Shown here one piece after another: positions 1-5,756 of a stretch of DNA of 9,525 nucleotides (positions within the stretch are counted from its first letter, which is position 1; every line of letters starts with the position of its first letter). This stretch comes from Sporosarcina sp. (GTDB taxonomy: Bacteria; Bacillota; Bacilli; Bacillales_A; Planococcaceae): positions 1 through 9,525 of the forward strand of contig JARIDM010000243.1 of assembly GCA_029263945.1 (NCBI GenBank). The letters run 5' to 3'. Made by a program: the position numbers and the translations under genes. Below the pieces are notes generated by a model. That model saw only the letters and a list, made by a program, of their open reading frames with translations. It was not told where the DNA came from and did no database searches.

Positions 1-94
1 CAACATAAGTCAAATTTTCTTTCACAATACACATTTTTTTTCATAATAAGGATTTATCCATACGGTCATTCCTATATTTTCACAATCGATTTTG

Positions 95-139
95 TTGACT
101 TTTAATGAGTATAGACTATTATTTTAAATGTGTTATACT
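95..139 (+). promoter_or_regulatory. pckA promoter region with a CcpN-like operator
   Basis: Two overlapping promoter candidates are visible. The first has TTGACT (95-100), a 16-bp spacer and TATTAT (117-122). The second is an extended -10 element, TG-T-TATACT (131-139), with a weak -35. The stretch 129-139 (TGTGTTATACT) fits the CcpN consensus TRTGHYATAYW at every position, as I remember that consensus. CcpN represses pckA and gapB during glycolytic growth in B. subtilis. Because the match covers the second -10 element, a bound repressor would interfere with the polymerase there. The promoter is read from sequence; the regulator is inferred. Confidence 0.6.
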
Positions 140-201
140 AATGATGAATTGAGTGATACTCACCCAGTTTTGGGACTACTAAAAAAGGACGGTATACAAA
201 T

Positions 202-1788
202 ATGATATCAGCTAAAATTGGTAATGAACTAAAAGTGTTACTCTCAGGAGACAATGTAAACGTTCAGCTTTCAGTTCCGCAACTCGTCGAAAAGTCCATC
301 GTACGAGGTGAGGCCATTTTAACTGCAGATGGTGCAGTTACAGCGCAGACAGGGAAATATACAGGTCGCTCCCCTAAAGATAAGTATATCGTTGAAGAAG
401 ATTCCTCTAAAGATAAAATTGATTGGGGTTCTGTTAACCGTCCCATCTCTTCTGAAGTTTTTGAAGCATTATATGCCAAAGTTATGGCTCATTTACAAGT
501 ACAAGATGAAATTTTTGTATTCAAAGGATTTGCAGGCGCAGATCCTGCGTCAAGATTATCGATTCAAGTGATCAATGAATATGCTTGGCATAACCTATTT
601 GTTCACCAACTTTTCATTCGTCCTACCGAAGAAGAACTTGTTGCACATAATGCACAGTTCTCAATCGTCTCAGCACCAAATTTTAAAGCTGATCCGTCTA
701 TTGACGGTACAGATTCAGAAACGTTCATTATCGTCAATATGGAAAAGCGAATCGTGCTCATCGGAGGAACTGAATATGCAGGTGAAATGAAAAAATCAAT
801 CTTCTCTATTATGAACTACTTACTGCCTGAAAATGACATTATGCCAATGCACTGTTCGGCAAACGTCGGTGAAGCTGGCGATGTCGCTTTGTTCTTCGGT
901 CTTTCTGGTACAGGGAAAACAACTTTGTCCGCTGATGCGAAGCGTAAGCTCATAGGCGATGATGAACATGGTTGGTCTGATGACGGAGTCTTTAATATTG
1001 AGGGTGGCTGCTATGCAAAATGTATTAACTTATCGGAAGAAAAAGAACCCGAAATTTTTGGAGCCATTCGCTTTGGTGCGGTCTTAGAAAACGTAGTCGT
1101 TGATGAAGATACGCGATTGCCAAATTATGATGATGGCTCGTTAACGGAAAATACTCGTGCAGCTTATCCAATTCATAATATCGACAACATCGTTAGCCCA
1201 TCTGTTGCAGGTCACCCAAACACCATTATTTTCCTAACAGCAGATGCATTTGGTGTACTACCGCCGATTTCAAAACTAACAAAAGAACAAGCGATGTATC
1301 ACTTTCTAAGTGGCTTCACATCAAAACTTGCGGGCACTGAGCGTGGCATTACATCACCAGAAGCAACATTTTCAACTTGCTTTGGTTCACCTTTCCTCCC
1401 TCTTCATGCAACTGTTTATGCCGAAATGTTAGGGAAGAAAATTGATGCACACAACGCGCAAGTCTTCCTTGTCAATACTGGTTGGACGGGCGGCGTTTAC
1501 GGCGTCGGTAAACGAATGGAGTTAAAATACACACGTGCAATGGTCAATGCAGCGCTTGCTGGTAAACTAAATGACGTGGACACAGAAGTGAACAGCATCT
1601 TTGGTCTACAAATGCCAAAAGAAATTGAAGGTGTTCCAGCAACCGTCTTAAATCCTCGAAATGCGTGGACTGATGTAGAAGCTTACGATAAAAAAGCAAA
1701 CGAACTTGCAGATTTATTTCGTGAAAACTTTAAAAAGTTTGGAACTGTTTCAGAAGAAATTACGACCAAGGGTGGACCAACCGCCTAA
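202..1788 (+). CDS. pckA: Phosphoenolpyruvate carboxykinase (ATP)
   Basis: This cytoplasmic enzyme converts oxaloacetate and ATP to phosphoenolpyruvate, CO2 and ADP, the first committed step of gluconeogenesis. The 528 residues are full length for the ATP-type family. Visible motifs are the substrate-binding TGRSPKDK (54-61), GGTEYAGEMKKS (188-199) with the active-site lysine region, the kinase P-loop GLSGTGKTT (233-241) and the metal-binding GDDEHGW (252-258). The ATG at 202 follows AAAGGACGG (184-192) at a workable distance and gives an N-terminus typical of the family. The gene stands alone on the plus strand and ends at a strong hairpin. The upstream region suggests catabolite control by a CcpN-type repressor rather than constitutive expression. 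In Bacillus the gene usually diverges from metK; that neighbour would lie left of this window and cannot be seen. Confidence 0.97.
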   Translation: MISAKIGNELKVLLSGDNVNVQLSVPQLVEKSIVRGEAILTADGAVTAQTGKYTGRSPKDKYIVEEDSSKDKIDWGSVNRPISSEVFEALYAKVMAHLQVQDEIFVFKGFAGADPASRLSIQVINEYAWHNLFVHQLFIRPTEEELVAHNAQFSIVSAPNFKADPSIDGTDSETFIIVNMEKRIVLIGGTEYAGEMKKSIFSIMNYLLPENDIMPMHCSANVGEAGDVALFFGLSGTGKTTLSADAKRKLIGDDEHGWSDDGVFNIEGGCYAKCINLSEEKEPEIFGAIRFGAVLENVVVDEDTRLPNYDDGSLTENTRAAYPIHNIDNIVSPSVAGHPNTIIFLTADAFGVLPPISKLTKEQAMYHFLSGFTSKLAGTERGITSPEATFSTCFGSPFLPLHATVYAEMLGKKIDAHNAQVFLVNTGWTGGVYGVGKRMELKYTRAMVNAALAGKLNDVDTEVNSIFGLQMPKEIEGVPATVLNPRNAWTDVEAYDKKANELADLFRENFKKFGTVSEEITTKGGPTA

Positions 1789-1796
1789 TAATAAAG

Positions 1797-1827
1797 AAGT
1801 AGCCTGCATTATCGATGTAGGCTACTT
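1797..1827. terminator. Shared terminator of pckA and the convergent ytmA-like gene
   Basis: A 13-bp stem (1797-1809 with 1815-1827, one G-U pair) encloses a 5-base loop and is followed by T residues to 1831 on the plus strand. It begins 8 bases after the pckA stop. On the minus strand the stem is followed by the weaker U-rich CTTCTTTATTAT, so termination there is probably less efficient. The TAG stop of the minus-strand hydrolase (1822-1824) lies inside the stem. Confidence 0.85.
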
Positions 1828-2607
1828 TTTTCTCATCCAATCACATAAATCACGCACGATTTCTGCGTTTACCATTGGTGGAATATGATGTGTATATTGT
1901 GGGAAATACCATGTTTCATAAGATTTTTCGGCTTCAATGAGGGCGTTTTCTAATTGGTAAGCTTGTTCAACCTTCACATGTTCATCAAGTAAACCATGAA
2001 TCATTAAGACAGGGCTATTTATTTCCTCTATACGATGAAGTGCATTGCGCTTGTCATAAGCTTCCGCTCGATTCTTCGGCGTTCCGCCAATTACACGCCG
2101 CATCATTTTCCGTAGATCTTGACGTTCTGCATAAGTGGCTTTAATATCAGAGACGCCTGCCCATGTAACAACAGAGCAAATGTCTTTTCTTAAAATTGCT
2201 GTCCACAGTGCCATAATTCCGCCCCTTGAAAACGCAAAAAGATGTATTCGTTCTGAAATGATTCTCGCATTTCCCTTCAATACATCAACGGCATTAACAG
2301 CATCAAAACGATCTTCTCCACCAAATTCATCACGTCCTTCACCCCCGCGGTTCCCACGGTAGTAAGGAGCGAAGACAACAAAACCATTTCCAGCTAATTG
2401 TGCTATTCTTGCGGGCCGTACCATCCCTACGTGCTGAATGCCGCCACGTAAATATAATATTCCTTCATATTGACCCTCTCTAATCGGTTCAGCGAGAAGT
2501 CCTTTCACTTTTACCCCTTCGGACCAATACGTAATTTCATGCAACTCAACTTGCGAATTAGGAGAGGGATACTTGCGCGTATGTTCGATAAAGCCATTAG
2601 CTTTCAT
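1822..2607 (-). CDS. ytmA: Alpha/beta hydrolase, YtmA-like, S9 (prolyl oligopeptidase) family
   Basis: This 261-residue protein has the layout of a single-domain alpha/beta hydrolase related to the catalytic domain of S9 peptidases. The nucleophile elbow reads AFSRGG, with Ser127. Asp208 in HGLLDE and His240 or His241 in QYTHHIPP would complete the triad. LYLRGG (51-56) and the arginine/glycine-rich APYYRGNRGGEG segment (80-91) match the oxyanion-hole region of this family. There is no signal peptide or membrane segment, so it is probably cytoplasmic. The substrate is unknown; peptidase and esterase activity are both possible. The ATG lies inside the last codons of ytkD (11-base overlap), preceded by GGTGGAAG, so the two are very likely translated from one mRNA. 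Its size and neighbourhood match B. subtilis ytmA. Confidence 0.85.
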   Translation of the reverse strand: MKANGFIEHTRKYPSPNSQVELHEITYWSEGVKVKGLLAEPIREGQYEGILYLRGGIQHVGMVRPARIAQLAGNGFVVFAPYYRGNRGGEGRDEFGGEDRFDAVNAVDVLKGNARIISERIHLFAFSRGGIMALWTAILRKDICSVVTWAGVSDIKATYAERQDLRKMMRRVIGGTPKNRAEAYDKRNALHRIEEINSPVLMIHGLLDEHVKVEQAYQLENALIEAEKSYETWYFPQYTHHIPPMVNAEIVRDLCDWMRKK

Positions 2608-3058
2608 GTTCTTCCACCCACTTACGAATGACAGTCATTCCGTCGTCTTTCATATAGAAACTAAGGTTTTCACAAGCATCTAACTGTTGACTCGTCATCC
2701 AAACAACTCCTTTTGTTTCATGAAGTTGTGGATGGGCTTCGATGTGCCTAACCTCACCTGTATAGATCGCCTTGCAAAAAGGCTCAGCCGCATGCACAAC
2801 GTATTCAGCAACGTAACTTAGGTTTGTCAACGTCACCCCAGTTTCTTCAATGACTTCACGAATGGCCGCCGTTTCTAGAGACTCCCCTTCTTCTACTTTC
2901 CCTCCTGGAAATTCAATCCCACGTGATGCATGTTCAGTTAATAACCATTGCCCATTATATTGAAGCACAACAAGGACATCTCTTGTAGGCATCCCGTGTC
3001 GATTTTCACCAAATGTCAATTCAACTCGTTCGCCGAGTAAATCAGTAAATGTAAGCAT
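2597..3058 (-). CDS. ytkD: Nudix hydrolase, YtkD-type nucleoside triphosphatase
   Basis: The protein carries a complete Nudix box: G, five residues, E, seven residues, then REVIEETGV, starting in the FPGGKVEEGE segment about 50 residues from the N-terminus. This box binds Mg2+ and cleaves nucleoside-diphosphate-linked substrates. B. subtilis YtkD hydrolyses (d)GTP and 8-oxo-dGTP and is linked to mutation avoidance; the similar length and position make that role likely here. I chose the ATG at 3058 (153 residues) because AAAGGA upstream is better spaced for it and the resulting N-terminus (MLTFTDLLG) resembles YtkD as I remember it. A GTG at 3067 would add three residues. The gene overlaps the ytmA-like gene by 11 bases. 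A hairpin at 3075-3092 may affect its translation. Confidence 0.9.
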   Translation of the reverse strand: MLTFTDLLGERVELTFGENRHGMPTRDVLVVLQYNGQWLLTEHASRGIEFPGGKVEEGESLETAAIREVIEETGVTLTNLSYVAEYVVHAAEPFCKAIYTGEVRHIEAHPQLHETKGVVWMTSQQLDACENLSFYMKDDGMTVIRKWVEEHES

Positions 3059-3074
3059 AGTGTCCACGTCCTTT

Positions 3075-3092
3075 CCTTCAGTTTACCGAAGG
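3075..3092 (-). promoter_or_regulatory. Small RNA hairpin overlapping the ytkD ribosome binding site
   Basis: On the minus strand CCTTCGGT and ACTGAAGG flank AA and are complementary with one G-U pair; sterically a stem of about 6 to 7 bp is likely. The right arm includes the GAAGG part of the ribosome binding region, while AAAGGA just downstream stays free. It could modestly dampen ytkD translation or be chance; the function is inference only. Confidence 0.3.
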
Positions 3093-3104
3093 CACGCGGT
3101 GCTA

Positions 3105-3416
3105 TCAACGAAAAAAAGGTAATGCTTCGATAAACTTTTTTGTTTCCCGATCAGAAAACTCATGAATTAACGCATAAACTTTATGCATACGCCGATCTAT
3201 TAAGTGATTGTCGCGATCCAAATGATACGGCACATAAGGAAGATGTGACCGCAAAAAGTTCTGAAATTCTAAGTGGTTCACTTGCTCAAATAACTGTTGA
3301 AAAACAGGGACAAATTCTTGTTGGACTTTAATTTTAAATTCCCACGGAGAATCATCGGGATAACTGTAAACCCTTTGATCACTAACAGACACATATAAGT
3401 TATATTTTTTCATCAT
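3105..3416 (-). CDS. Hypothetical protein, 103 residues, family not recognised
   Basis: I do not recognise this family. The frame is credible: tandem ATG codons at 3414-3416 and 3411-3413 follow AAAGGATGA, and the composition is that of a real soluble protein. The N-terminal third (YNLYVSVSDQRVYSY, then WEFKIKVQ) looks like two or three beta strands. The rest, about residues 32-100, is predominantly helix-forming with many His, Tyr, Phe and charged residues. There is no signal peptide, membrane helix, metal-binding cysteine pair or known catalytic motif. It is followed 46 bases later by ytkD on the same strand with no terminator between, so co-transcription with ytkD and the ytmA-like gene is likely. 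The yjfB terminator lies directly upstream, so its promoter must be in or close to 3417-3460; I saw no convincing one. Confidence 0.75.
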   Translation of the reverse strand: MMKKYNLYVSVSDQRVYSYPDDSPWEFKIKVQQEFVPVFQQLFEQVNHLEFQNFLRSHLPYVPYHLDRDNHLIDRRMHKVYALIHEFSDRETKKFIEALPFFR

Positions 3417-3452
3417 CGCTCATCCTTTTATTTTTTAGAATGACCTATAAAC

Positions 3453-3491
3453 AAAAAAACATACACACCCATAATCGGATGTGTATGTTTT
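3453..3491 (-). terminator. Terminator of the YjfB-family gene
   Basis: On the minus strand AAAACATACACA (3491-3480) pairs with TGTGTATGTTTT (3467-3456). A further two G-C pairs lie inside, past one mismatch, around a 6-base loop. The stem runs into a tract of seven T. It sits 7 bases past the yjfB stop codon and separates that gene from the 103-residue gene. Confidence 0.85.
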
Positions 3492-3497
3492 ACGCGT

Positions 3498-3680
3498 TTA
3501 TGCTCTTACATCAATTGACGCGCCTTTGTGAGGATGGGCAACTGCAGATTGTTCTGGAAGACTCGCAAGCATTTCAGTTGCTGCAGACGTATTTAACGTG
3601 AGTGATTTGTTTAACACACTCATTTGTACCGTTGATTGTAAGCTACGTAATTGGCTAGCCATAATTGAATTCATATCCAT
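3498..3680 (-). CDS. YjfB family protein (putative motility protein)
   Basis: This 60-residue protein resembles the YjfB family, which is annotated as a putative motility protein with no established biochemical role. The family resemblance rests on the small size, the N-terminal MDMNSIMASQLRSLQ helix, a Ser/Thr/Met-rich middle and the C-terminal HPHKGASIDVRA ending. There is no signal peptide or membrane segment. The ATG at 3678-3680 has a strong ribosome binding site (GGGAGG, 3690-3695) at good spacing. It has its own terminator and lies 59 bases downstream of the dps stop. A perfect inverted repeat at 3706-3725 sits just upstream and contains a sequence resembling a sigma-D -10 element. No other motility gene is nearby. 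Confidence 0.8.
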   Translation of the reverse strand: MDMNSIMASQLRSLQSTVQMSVLNKSLTLNTSAATEMLASLPEQSAVAHPHKGASIDVRA

Positions 3681-3705
3681 AATCCCAATCCTCCCTTCTC
3701 AGTAT

Positions 3706-3730
3706 AGTATCGGTTATCCGATACTTTTTT
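3706..3730 (+). terminator. Perfect hairpin with T-tract on the plus strand, between dps and yjfB
   Basis: AGTATCGG (3706-3713) and CCGATACT (3718-3725) are perfect complements around a TTAT loop, followed by T to 3730. This is a textbook intrinsic terminator shape for plus-strand transcription, yet no plus-strand gene ends here. On the minus strand, the direction of dps and yjfB, the hairpin is followed by ATACTGAG and lacks a U-tract, so it is a poor terminator for dps. It could stop antisense RNA, protect the 3' end of the dps mRNA, or be an operator for yjfB. Confidence 0.45.
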
Positions 3731-3739
3731 GAAGGTTTT

Positions 3740-4189
3740 TTACTTATTGTCTTCACCGAGGAACGCATTAAGCATCCATTGGTGTTTCTCGATTGTTTGA
3801 TAAGTTGCATTTAACAGATCTTCTGTCATGTCGTCATTTGCTTTACCAGCAAGGTCCATGCCTTTTTTTAATGATTGCATGATTTTTTCATAATCATCGG
3901 CGATCGTTCTAACCATATCATCTGCTTTTTCATTCCCGTTTGCTTCTGATACAACTGATTGCTCTAGATGTTCCTTTAATGTTGCAACTGGATTGCCACC
4001 TAACGTTAAAATTCTTTCTGCAATCTCATCCATATGCGCTGTTGCTTCACCGTACAGTTCTTCAAATTTAATATGTAACGTGAAAAAATGATGTCCTTTT
4101 ACATACCAATGGTAATTGTGCAGTTTCGTGTATAACACCGACCAAGATGAAACCTGTGTATTCATTTCTTTTACTAATGCTGTTGACAT
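3740..4189 (-). CDS. dps: Dps family ferritin-like protein
   Basis: Dps proteins form 12-subunit shells that oxidise Fe(II), usually with hydrogen peroxide, and store the iron, protecting DNA and protein from Fenton damage. The 149 residues cover the whole four-helix bundle. The inter-subunit ferroxidase ligands are all present in the right pattern: His27 in LHNYHW, His39, Asp54 and Glu58 in HMDEIAERI. The N-terminus is short and lacks the lysine-rich tail that E. coli Dps uses for DNA binding, so direct DNA binding is doubtful. The ATG follows AAGGGAG. A sigma-B-type promoter about 50 to 70 bases upstream fits general-stress induction, as known for B. subtilis dps. No U-tract terminator follows the stop, so some transcripts may run into yjfB. 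Confidence 0.93.
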   Translation of the reverse strand: MSTALVKEMNTQVSSWSVLYTKLHNYHWYVKGHHFFTLHIKFEELYGEATAHMDEIAERILTLGGNPVATLKEHLEQSVVSEANGNEKADDMVRTIADDYEKIMQSLKKGMDLAGKANDDMTEDLLNATYQTIEKHQWMLNAFLGEDNK

Positions 4190-4236
4190 ATTCCAAACAA
4201 CTCCCTTAATTATTTAATTCGACTTATGTCCTTAAT

Positions 4237-4261
4237 TTACCCTATTCTTTTAACACTAAAC
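4237..4261 (-). promoter_or_regulatory. Sigma-B-type promoter of dps
   Basis: On the minus strand GTTTAG (4261-4256), a 13-bp spacer and GGGTAA (4242-4237) match the sigma-B consensus GTTTAA / GGGTAT at 10 of 12 positions with normal spacing. The predicted start near 4230 gives a leader of about 40 bases. B. subtilis dps is sigma-B dependent, which supports the reading. Confidence 0.7.
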
Positions 4262-4350
4262 CTCGCTACCGCAATCGTCATAAATTCGTCAACATATTCC
4301 TTGGTTTTCATTATGGCTCAAGCAGATTTAAATCGACTACATAAGAAACA

Positions 4351-4359
4351 TGGTATACT
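4351..4359 (+). promoter_or_regulatory. Extended -10 promoter of yidD
   Basis: TG-G-TATACT (4351-4359) is an extended -10 element 30 bases before the yidD start. The -35 region (around 4333-4338, TCGACT) is weak, which is typical of extended -10 promoters. The ribosome binding site AGGAG lies at 4379-4383. The rest of the 200-base region between dps and yidD shows nothing further that I can support. Confidence 0.55.
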
Positions 4360-4389
4360 TTTACTTAACTTTACAAGTAGGAGTCCACT

Positions 4390-4623
4390 ATGAAAAAAAT
4401 ATTAATGTTGCTCATAAAATTTTATCAAAAAGCCATTTCCCCCTTAACACCGCCTACATGCCGATTTTATCCAACCTGTTCAAACTATGGATTGGAAGCC
4501 ATTGAAACACACGGTGCGATAAAAGGCACAGGCCTCGCTATCCGCCGTATTTCAAAATGTCATCCCTTCCATGAAGGTGGCTTTGATCCAGTTCCAGAAA
4601 AAGAAAATAAACAAAAACGATAG
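4390..4623 (+). CDS. yidD: Membrane protein insertion efficiency factor YidD
   Basis: YidD is a small inner-face membrane-associated protein that helps YidC/Sec-dependent insertion of membrane proteins. At 77 residues it is of usual length. The family signature is nearly continuous: FYQKAISPLTPPTCRFYPTCS (11-31), EAIETHGAIKG (36-46), RRISKCHPFHEGG (52-64) and DPVP (66-69). The three conserved cysteines are at 24, 30 and 57. The hydrophobic N-terminus with lysines (MKKILMLLIK) suits an amphipathic membrane anchor. The ATG at 4390 follows AGGAG at 6-base spacing. In many bacteria yidD lies with rpmH, rnpA and yidC, but in B. subtilis (ytjA) it is in the men/dps neighbourhood, as here. It is monocistronic, with a terminator beginning at its stop codon. 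Confidence 0.95.
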   Translation: MKKILMLLIKFYQKAISPLTPPTCRFYPTCSNYGLEAIETHGAIKGTGLAIRRISKCHPFHEGGFDPVPEKENKQKR

Positions 4624-4650
4624 GTTCAGTAAATTTGCTGAACCTATTTT
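4621..4650 (+). terminator. Terminator of yidD
   Basis: TAGGTTCAG (4621-4629) pairs with CTGAACCTA (4638-4646), extended by two weaker inner pairs, and is followed by TTTT and further T-rich sequence. The yidD stop codon TAG forms the base of the stem, so translation termination and the terminator overlap directly. Confidence 0.8.
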
Positions 4651-4674
4651 CTTGTCTTTGTGTAATTTTTACAG

Positions 4675-4703
4675 TTGCTTAATCCTATATTGTCTTGTAT
4701 GAT
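4675..4703 (+). promoter_or_regulatory. Sigma-A promoter of the zinc-binding lipoprotein gene
   Basis: TTGCTT (4675-4680), a 17-bp spacer and TATGAT (4698-4703) form a good housekeeping promoter, with a predicted start near 4710. The Zur box lies just downstream of that start. Confidence 0.6.
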
Positions 4704-4721
4704 AAAAAAGAATTCTTTCTT

Positions 4722-4742
4722 AAATCGTAATGATTACTATTT
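4722..4742 (+). promoter_or_regulatory. Zur box (zinc-responsive operator)
   Basis: The left half-site AAATCGTAAT (4722-4731) and right half-site ATTACTATTT (4733-4742) flank a central G. This is the Bacillus Zur consensus palindrome with a single mismatch (T for G at 4738). It lies between the predicted transcription start and the ribosome binding site GGAGG (4753-4757). Zur with bound zinc would be expected to block transcription of the gene that follows. Confidence 0.85.
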
Positions 4743-4767
4743 AAACTTAATTGGAGGTATATTTTCT

Positions 4768-5712
4768 ATGCGTAAAAAAGGATTTTTACTATCCTTCTTA
4801 CTTATCGCTTTATTACTCGCAGCTTGCGGAAATACAGAAGTCACTGATAAAAATGGTCAGATAGATGTTTATACAACCGTCTATCCACTCCAGTATTTTG
4901 CCGAAAGAATTGGTGGGGACTTTGTCGATGTCCAATCTATTTACCCACCTGGCGCAGATGAACATACATTTGACCCTACCCAAAAAGCGATGATGGCACT
5001 TGCAGATGCTGACTTATTTTTTTATGTCGGGCTTGGACTTGAAGGTTTTGTTGAAAATGCTGAAAAAACCTTGAAAAATGAACATGTTGAAATGATTGCA
5101 ACTGCAGATTTAATTACAGAAGATATGTTAGAAGAAGGCCACACCCATGATGAGGAAGATTCGGATGATGAACATCATCATGACGAAATTGACCCTCATG
5201 TATGGATGTCACCTGTTTTAAGCGATGTACTTGCGCTTTCAGTGAAAGAAGCATTAATTGAAGCTGCACCTGAAGAAAAGGAACAATTCGAAGCAAATTT
5301 TGAAGCGTTAAGAAGTGATTTAATCAAACTAGACCGTGCTTATATGGACATGGCCAATGAAGCTCCAACAAAAACTTTTTATGTCTCTCATGCCGCTTTT
5401 GGTTATATTGCAGATACGTATGGACTTGAGCAAGTTGCAATTGCAGGCCTCAACTCACAAAGTGAACCTTCACAAAAAGAATTAGCCAGTCTCGTCAAAA
5501 AAGCACATGAACAAAACATAAAATACGTTTTGTTCGAACAAAATATTACCTCGAAATTAACGGATGTCATTAGAAAAGAGATTGGTGCAGAATCACTTAT
5601 GCTTCATAATTTAGGCGTCCTTACACAAGAAGATATTGAGGGCAAAGAAGATTATTTTTCACTCATGAACAAAAATATCGACACATTAAAAAAGGCCCTC
5701 AGTAACCAATAG
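4768..5712 (+). CDS. znuA: Zinc ABC transporter substrate-binding lipoprotein (ZnuA/AdcA type)
   Basis: A 314-residue cluster A-I (ZnuA-like) binding protein that captures zinc outside the membrane and delivers it to an ABC permease. It starts with a lipoprotein signal peptide (MRKKGF, hydrophobic stretch, lipobox LAAC with Cys20). Likely zinc ligands are His66 in GADEHTFDP, His144 in DPHVWMSP and His208 in VSHAAFGY; histidine at the third site favours zinc over manganese. Between the first two lies a His/Asp/Glu-rich loop (about 121-140: GHTHDEED, DDEHHHDE), typical of zinc members. An open frame from a TTG at 4675 would add 31 residues, but it would contain the promoter and Zur box, and GGAGG precedes the ATG at 4768, so I use that start. 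No znuB or znuC is adjacent, so the permease must be elsewhere. Confidence 0.93.
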   Translation: MRKKGFLLSFLLIALLLAACGNTEVTDKNGQIDVYTTVYPLQYFAERIGGDFVDVQSIYPPGADEHTFDPTQKAMMALADADLFFYVGLGLEGFVENAEKTLKNEHVEMIATADLITEDMLEEGHTHDEEDSDDEHHHDEIDPHVWMSPVLSDVLALSVKEALIEAAPEEKEQFEANFEALRSDLIKLDRAYMDMANEAPTKTFYVSHAAFGYIADTYGLEQVAIAGLNSQSEPSQKELASLVKKAHEQNIKYVLFEQNITSKLTDVIRKEIGAESLMLHNLGVLTQEDIEGKEDYFSLMNKNIDTLKKALSNQ

Positions 5713-5713
5713 C

Positions 5714-5746
5714 AAAAAGCGCTCCTTGCAAAAGGGCGCTTTTTTT
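5714..5746. terminator. Bidirectional terminator between the zinc-binding protein gene and menC
   Basis: AAAAAGCGCTC (5714-5724) pairs with GGGCGCTTTTT (5734-5744) with one G-U pair and a 9-base loop. T residues follow on the plus strand, and the leading A-run gives a T-tract on the minus strand. It therefore can end both the zinc gene (stop at 5712) and menC (stop at 5757). Confidence 0.9.
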
Positions 5747-5756
5747 GACAGGAAAA

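Noticed and set aside
8..13. TTGACT on the minus strand at the left edge, a possible -35 of a divergent gene such as metK
   Set aside because: The -10 element and the gene would lie outside the window, so nothing confirms it.
3092..3102. GCAC-GCG-GTGC inverted repeat upstream of ytkD
   Set aside because: The stem is four base pairs with a three-base loop, has no T-tract and overlaps nothing functional that I can name; likely chance.
3417..3455. A promoter for the 103-residue gene (TTGTTT with an A-rich -10 region)
   Set aside because: The -10 candidate is only generic A/T sequence and the -35 overlaps the yjfB terminator; not strong enough to call.
4675..4767. N-terminal extension of the zinc-binding protein from a TTG start
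   Set aside because: The stretch contains the promoter, the Zur box and the ribosome binding site of the ATG at 4768, and would bury the lipoprotein signal peptide.
5121..5200. His/Asp/Glu-rich codon stretch in the zinc-binding protein as a possible repeat expansion
   Set aside because: A histidine-rich loop is a normal feature of ZnuA/AdcA proteins at this position.
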